Part shown: positions 57,884-64,000 of the stretch, one piece after another
Position numbering within the stretch: the first letter of the stretch is position 1
Layout of the letters: each line of letters opens with the position of its first letter
DNA from: Glomus cerebriforme
Taxonomy: Eukaryota > Glomeromycota > Glomeromycetes > Glomerales > Glomeraceae
Length of the DNA stretch: 64,000 nt
Assembly: GCA_003550305.1 (NCBI GenBank)
Contig: QKYT01000110.1
Coordinates: forward strand, 74,395-138,394
Direction: 5' to 3'
Notes under the pieces: model-generated
Told to the model about the DNA's origin: nothing
Database searches by the model: none
What the model saw: only the letters and a program-made list of their open reading frames with translations
Position numbers and translations under genes: made by a program

Positions 57884-59336
57884 TACATGTCAGTTTTCTT
57901 TATATAATCACTGTTAAAATATCATTACCATCAAGACATCAAAACTAAAAAATTGTATATATTAATAGATTATTTATCGATGGTTTTTTCTTATAAAAAA
58001 TAAGAAGTTGGATTAGAATTTATAACAATTTTGATCTATATAATCAACTACAGCTGCAATTGTTTTCTTACATATCTTACATAGAGTACACTTTACTATC
58101 TAATGACATAACAATAAATAATTTCATAATAATTTTGAATATATGATTATAATTATCATTGTGGAATAGTTTTTGAATATGGGTATAGAATTGTCTAAAT
58201 TTATTATTTGAGTTATTCGAGTTACAGTGAAAATGCCGGTCATGATCTAAATCTGATGAAAGTATCGATGAAGCCATTTAGCTCAGTTCGGATAGTTTGG
58301 GAAAAAATAAGTAAACGTGTAAAACGCCGGGCATTCACTTTCTCCTCCAAAGTACCTATTTTCCAAAGTACCTATTTACTATGGATATGGATATTCAATT
58401 GTGAAGATAAAAGAATAAATCAAATTTCAAATTATGCGAAAAATTTTTATTGTACAGTACGAACATAACCAATCAAATTTGCACCAATCATTTTTAAGAA
58501 ATGGATATATTCGATTTATTATAGAATATTCTGTGATGATAAATGGAATTGAGATTAAATAGGTCACATAATGTCTGTAAATAAATAATTATAAAGATGA
58601 AAATTTAATTCAGTGAAAACCCAAATATAAAAGAAAACAATCAAAAGAAAGTTATATGTTATTTTTGTATTCAAGAAATCTACTATTAATTTATAAAATC
58701 ATTTGTAAATAATAAAATGTTAACATTTGTTAAACGGTACAATATTTGAATAAGTTAAAAAAATCATTCAAATTTTAATTCGTCCATTTTAAATTAGTAA
58801 ATTCCTAAGAATTATTAATAAAGAAACTTTATAAAAAAATAAATTAAAATTTATTATGTATCATCTGTTTGTGAATACGATACGTACAATATTTTTGAAT
58901 TGCGTAATCGGACTAATTCTTCCGTAAAAAAAATAAAAATAAATAAAATAAAATAAAGAGGATGAACATATGAACATTTGTCGATCTCAGATTTTCAATG
59001 TACTAAAATTCTTAAGGAATGTACATAATGATATTCTATTTGGAAAAATAGAATGTATAGAATGAATAGAATATTCTTAAGATAATCAAAAGAATATTTG
59101 TTTGATGATTTCCTTTTTAAGACAATAGATTTTTTTTAATTTCTAGAAACCTTTTGTTAAATTTCTAAAAGAAATTTCTTTTTTTATATAATGTAAAACG
59201 GAAAGTATACAAAATAGATATGTTTGTTTTTATACCATTTTTAGTAAGATTTTTTTTTTTAAAATATAAATAAATCATTTTAATGACATACCTTTTATTA
59301 TTTTTTTTTTTAAAAAAAAATAAAAAATTTTTTAAA
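57884..59336. other. Intergenic region upstream of the pseudokinase gene
   Basis: A frame at 58208-58468 (VSMKPFSSVRIVWEKISKRV) may be coding but has no start or neighbours. Poly-T/A tracts at 59245-59335 sit immediately before the pseudokinase ATG. Confidence 0.4.
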
Positions 59337-61903
59337 ATGTCATTAAGAAAATACATTAAAAGTAAAAAACGTCAAACTGATAACGATGAATTATCAGAAA
59401 GAGGATCAAAAAATCCTCGTATTGAAATTAATAATGAAGATTCATCAATGGTCTTAGATGATAATGATAATAAAAATTTTCAACAAACAACAACATCATC
59501 AACAATTTCAACTAATTCAAATAATAATGAATCAGAAACAAATTTCGTTCAAGAAGATAATGAAGTATCAAGTGAAATGAAAAAAATGAGTTTAAATAAT
59601 AATAATGAAACAACAACATTAATAACAATGAATAATATGAATAATAATAATACTTGTAATAATAAAAAATCAATAGATTCTGGAACAATAGTAAAAGAAG
59701 TATGTTTTATGGTTCGTAATTTTGAAGAATTTTCTCCATTAATTAAAACTTTTCTTGCATTAGGAAAAGAAATTATAATATTATATGAAAAAGCGGAACA
59801 TCATAAAGAATTATGTAGTTTTCTTTTACAAAGATGTAATTGTGCTATGGCAGCAGTACAAGATTTAAATATTAGAAAAACTGAAAATACAAAATTTTTT
59901 TATAAACAAGAAAATTTTAATTTATTTAAAGAATTTACTAAATGTATAAAAAATATTAAAAAATTTATAGAAGAAATTAGTCAATTAAGTAAATTTCGAA
60001 AATTTTTATACGCTAATAATATTGAAGAAACTTTTTCTAAACTTATAACGGAATTTGATGGTTATATGAATAGTTTAAATTTTTCTTTTACTATACAAGC
60101 TGTAGATGAATTTAAAATTATTAAAAATGAAGTTAAACAAATCAAGGAAATCTTATTATGTTATGGAGTTTCTGATGATAAACAATCTCAACAAAATTTT
60201 TTAAAAGATATGGATTCAGTAGCTGATAAAACTAAAGCATTTCAAAAACAAAAATCTTTAGATTCTTTAGAATATAAAATTTTGGAAGAAAATGAACCTT
60301 TACTTGATGGTAATGAATATCAAAAGACTAAAATTTGTCCTTCAAAAAGAATTGAAAAACGTATATCAATTGATGATGATGATAATGATGAATTTTGTTT
60401 TAAAGAATTTTCAAATAATACTACTTCTTCTCATTTAGATGAATCTCAAATTGAAATTAGAAGACAAGTTAATATTTTAAAATTATTGAAAAATTCTAAT
60501 CATATTATAAGATTTTTTGGTGTGGCTCGAGAAAATTCTAAATTTTATTTGGTTACTGAATGGATGGAACATGGAAATTTACATGAATATTATATGAATT
60601 ATAAAGATAAAATGAATTGGGAAACTAAAATTAATTTTGCTTTGGATATTTGTTGTGGTATTTCATATCTTAATGATTGTCAGGTATGAAATAGAAATTT
60701 TGTTTACTTTATTTTTTATTTTATATATATATATATATATATATATTTTTCATTAATATATATATATATTTCATTTTTTAGATTCTTCATCATGATATTC
60801 AATCGGCGAATATTTTGGTAGATAAAAATGATAAAATAAAAATAACAAATTTTGGTTTAAGCAAGAAATTTTATGATCTTACAAGAAATATTTCACCTAA
60901 TATTGAAAATGTAAGATACATGGCTCCAGAAAAATTATTAACAGAAGATGATACAAAAAAGGAAAAAATTCCTTATGATTCCAAATGCGAAATTTATAGT
61001 GTTGGTGCATTATTATGGGAAATTGCTGAATTGAGAAAACCTCATTCTGATCTTAATAAATCAGAAATTCTCGTTGGTATTAGAAAACGGGTTAGTGACA
61101 GATATTGTTTACCATTTTCTGATGGTATACCAGATAAATGGAAAAAATTAGTTATAAGTGGTAAGTTGATTTTTACTTCAACATTATTATTACTTTAAAG
61201 ATATATTTAATAAATTAAAAAAAAATCATTTTAATTATTAGCCATGTTACATGAACCAGCATGTCGTCCTACAATATCCGAAATTTGTCGTAAACTTCAT
61301 AAATTGAGTAAAGAATATTCCACATTTGATGATTGTCCTGAAGATTATGAAGAAAATTTATTAATGGATATAGATGATAATCAAAACACGATGCCATCAT
61401 TTTTCACTATAACGATTCTTACGGTTGAAGATGCGATACGTACGCACAAATCTAAAAATGGAAACAAACAATTGGCATGGCAAAGTTTTAAATATCATTC
61501 AGTAACTGATATTTACGCAAAATATATGGTGGGTTATTATTATTATCATGAAGAAGTTCCTGAATTACAAAAAATTAGTAAAGATGAAAGGGTTAGAATT
61601 GCAGTAGGAATATTTAAAGAAACTGCTGATAAAGGGAATCCTTCAGCTCAACTAAGATATGGAATATGTTTATGGCAAGGTGAAGGTATTGAAGCGAATC
61701 CTTTTAAAGCTCTTGAATATTTAGAAATGGCAGCTAAACAAGGAAATTCCGCGGCCATGTATGTAATTGGAAAAGCTTATTTAAATGGTGGTAATGGTAT
61801 TGCACAAGATAAAGAGAAAGGAGCTGAATATTTAAAAAATGCTGCTTTGAAAAATCATTATAAAGCTAAAGAGTTGTGTAATAAATATAATATAGTTTTA
61901 TAA
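59337..61903 (+). CDS. MLKL-like helical domain - pseudokinase - Sel1 repeat protein
   Basis: Three exons: 59337-60683, 60782-61160, 61242-61903, all junctions in phase, 795 residues. ATG 59337 (AAAATGTC) is preferred over 59283, which adds a Leu/Phe/Lys-rich leader made by the poly-T tract. Residues 1-115 are disordered, Asn/Ser-rich. About 120-290 is an all-helical region (FSPLIKTFLALGKEIIILYE; FTKCIKNIKKFIEEISQLSK), like the four-helix N-terminus of MLKL. About 355-640 is a kinase fold: no glycine loop seen, Lys in FCFKEF, WMEHGNLHEYYM, catalytic loop LHHDIQSANILVD, but DFG is NFG (ITNFGLS), then MAPEKLL, YSVGALLWEI and ACRPTI. About 700-790 holds two Sel1 repeats (GNPSAQLRYGICLWQGEGIE; GNSAAMYVIGKAYLNG). 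Loss of the Mg-binding Asp suggests a pseudokinase. By analogy a cell-death or signalling role is possible, not shown. Confidence 0.88.
60722..60771. repeat. (TA)n microsatellite in the first intron of the pseudokinase gene
   Basis: Two TA runs, each of about ten dinucleotides, separated by TTTTTCATTAA. Likely length-variable. A similar shorter TA run lies at 25732-25748 in an intron of the other kinase gene. Confidence 0.9.
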
Positions 61904-63531
61904 TTTTTTTTTTGATTTTTTTTTTTTTTGTAAAAATCATTTAACGTCTGAATATTTGTTATATTTCAATAAATTATATATTATTATTGGTCATAATACA
62001 ATATATTTATTAGTACTTGGGTCTTGATGAAAATACGGAAGGTGATACTAAAGAGATTAGTGATATTATTTTACATCACTTTTTTGCTACGCCATAAAAT
62101 CATGCGTTCGGATTTACGTTTTTCATATTATTTCTCGATTTATAAGTACTGTACATATTTACTTCAAATATTCAAATATTTTATTCGAATAAAAACCCTA
62201 TCAGCTATTTATTGCCCATATCTAAAAAGTGTATTGAAAAAAATAGTTTCAATTGAAATGATTTATTTTACAAATTAAGTATTAATTACAAAAAAATTCT
62301 ACAACGAATGTTATTATTTCGTTATTGTACGATATATTTAAAAAACAAAAAATAGAATCATTTGATTTTCTACGATTAAGTTTTTAATAAAAGCATGTGG
62401 CAGTAATGTGGCGATTACGAAAATAATTCAAAGGTACGCCCAACTGCGCATTCATCAGGATCCGCATACTTTCAAAAGTAATATATCGAAGTTTGTATGA
62501 GATGAACGGTCAATCCCTCGAACAATCGGCATTCAGTATTCTTAATTACGTAAAATGAAGTTGTTTCGTATCTAAGATTCCATCTATACATTATCAAATT
62601 ACACATTGAATTACAATAGTAATTTCACCTTCATTAAGATTGTGACCTACCGAATTTTATTTTATACAGTATACACGCACTAATCCTAATACTGTATCAC
62701 GGATAATAATAATATTATTAATGGGAATATCATTCTTCGATCGATATTTTAACGCTGTATTTTACAAAGAAATGCTTGTAAATCTACTATATAATTGGCA
62801 AGTTTCTGTAACTTGGTTTGGACAAAAAAAAATTACCGTTAAAATAAACAATAACGTTGTCGTGATACAAAAATCTCATTATATTCCATAATAACTACCA
62901 TTAAGACAATAGATGATCCATTAAGCCTGAAAAAAATTTATTCTAAGTTCTTATTCGGATACTGTATTACAGTATATAATACAGATAATATCATATAGTG
63001 TTTTAACCGCAGCTATAAAATGTAAACCAGTATTGTATTGTATATTTATTAGTCAATGGATGACCTTTTCCGTTTAATAATGAAATACAGTAAAGGTAAA
63101 TATTTGTTGCCGTTACCCCCCCTTTTTTTGTTTTTTTTCTTTTGTTTTTTCTTTTTTTTTTTTTTTTTTTTTTAAAATGAAACACATTGTTTGTTGATCA
63201 TATACCGTATCTGTGAATTAAGGGGTAATTGTCACAAATAGCCACTTGCCACATCTGTCACTTCAATGCTTTTGTACATTAAATTTGGGGACATTTTACA
63301 TTACGAACGTCATAACAAGCTTTTTTGGCGTAATAGTAATCAGATCTTTTCTATTTATTATATTTATTATATTTATTATCCTGTACTCGAAAAATTTGTA
63401 TAAAAAAGCATTTTCATTTCGTATTAGAAAAATTCAAACCTTTTCTTTTTTTCTTCCCCGCTATTTTGTTTCAAAAAAAAAAATTCTTTTGTCAAATAAT
63501 AATTTTAATTAAAAAAAACTTTTTTAAAAAA
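61904..63531. other. Intergenic region, no gene seen
   Basis: AT-rich with a strong T-run at 63120-63175. Frames at 62024-62278 and 63246-63512 have biased, hydrophobic, A/T-driven composition. No RNA gene recognised. Confidence 0.5.
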
Positions 63532-64000
63532 ATGTCTCAAAATAAAGCCGATATTTATACGATTTTGGATAATAGTTACGTGGAATGTCATGATGTTATC
63601 ATTTCTTATTTACAAGATGATTTAAAGACTCTATATTCATGCATTCAAGTAAATCGAGCATTTTGTCGAATTTTTATTCCAATTCTTTGGAAAAACCCTT
63701 ACAAGTTCATTGAAGGAGAAAAATCAGAAGATAGATTAATTAAAATATTTAATACTTTAATTCATTGTCTTGACTCACCTATTAAAAAATATTTGATAAA
63801 TGAAAAATTAATCAGAATTGAAGACCTTCCAGCAGCTCCTACAGCATATTTTAATTATCCCACTTTTATTAAGGATTTTGAATTAAATCCTATACAAAAA
63901 GGAATGAGACTTTGGACTTCAAAATATTTAATGAATCCTTTTAATTTTGGTTATTCCGGTCAACCTTTAAGTGGAAAAAAAGTTAGTAAGAGAGTGATTG
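63532..64000 (+). CDS. F-box-like protein, 3' end beyond the window
   Basis: ATG at 63532 after an A/T tract (AAAAAAATGTC) opens at least 156 codons without a stop. The start matches F-box-like proteins expanded in Glomeromycotina: HDVIISYLQDDLKTLYSCIQ followed by VNRAFCRIFIPILWKNPY, with the usual 'L...LxxCxxVNxxWCRxxIPxLWxxP' pattern (residues about 19-58). A helical region follows (RLIKIFNTLIHCLDSPIKKY). F-box proteins recruit targets to SCF ubiquitin ligases; the leucine-rich repeats usual in this family would lie beyond the window. Single exon so far. Confidence 0.75.
   Translation, partial: MSQNKADIYTILDNSYVECHDVIISYLQDDLKTLYSCIQVNRAFCRIFIPILWKNPYKFIEGEKSEDRLIKIFNTLIHCLDSPIKKYLINEKLIRIEDLPAAPTAYFNYPTFIKDFELNPIQKGMRLWTSKYLMNPFNFGYSGQPLSGKKVSKRVI

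Noticed and set aside
59283..59336. Upstream ATG giving an 18-residue leader on the pseudokinase
   Set aside because: The leader is produced by poly-T/poly-A tracts; the ATG at 59337 has the typical A-rich context.

Overview
The window looks like a gene-poor, repeat-rich stretch of an arbuscular mycorrhizal fungus (Glomeromycotina, Rhizophagus-like). This is an inference from four things: very AT-rich DNA with short GT-AG introns of about 50-110 bases; a PHO84-type phosphate transporter; kinase-like genes with HGDLHPNN loops and Sel1 repeats, a Crinkler-like gene and an F-box-like gene, families known to be expanded in these fungi; and many decayed transposons. Scattered single Ns show an unpolished assembly.

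Layout. 0-9 kb holds broken accessory genes on the minus strand (a C2H2-like protein, a Tc1 relic, a HECT-like fragment and a Crinkler-like ATPase/nuclease). 9.0-13.5 kb is a decayed Ty3/gypsy element, minus strand, with no recognisable gag. 13.9-22.4 kb is the conserved housekeeping island: phosphate transporter (3 exons), long-form tRNase Z (12 exons, 829 codons from the first ATG), an aminoglycoside-phosphotransferase-like kinase, and a divergent 86-residue Cys-rich protein. 25.3-26.6 kb is a protein kinase lacking a visible first exon. 28-36 kb holds remnants plus a five-exon minus-strand gene with a Uma2-like PD-(D/E)XK fold (34.7-35.7 kb) beside a decayed PD-(D/E)XK-like gene. 37.8-51 kb is a transposon graveyard: tandem repeats, a MULE transposase, and a long decayed reading frame in which a Mutator-like transposase region runs into a RecQ helicase, broken by three separate non-autonomous insertions. 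51.7-54.6 kb is a small secreted Cys-rich gene whose start codon reads ATA and whose intron holds a nearly complete DDE transposon. 59.3-61.9 kb encodes a helical domain (MLKL N-terminus-like), a kinase domain with a degenerate DFG (NFG), and Sel1 repeats. An F-box-like gene runs off the right edge.

The intact genes are functionally unrelated to each other. The clearest unusual items are the transposase-RecQ fusion with nested insertions, the MLKL-like pseudokinase, the transposon-loaded secreted protein gene, and a consistent C-to-T / G-to-A decay signature in the transposons.
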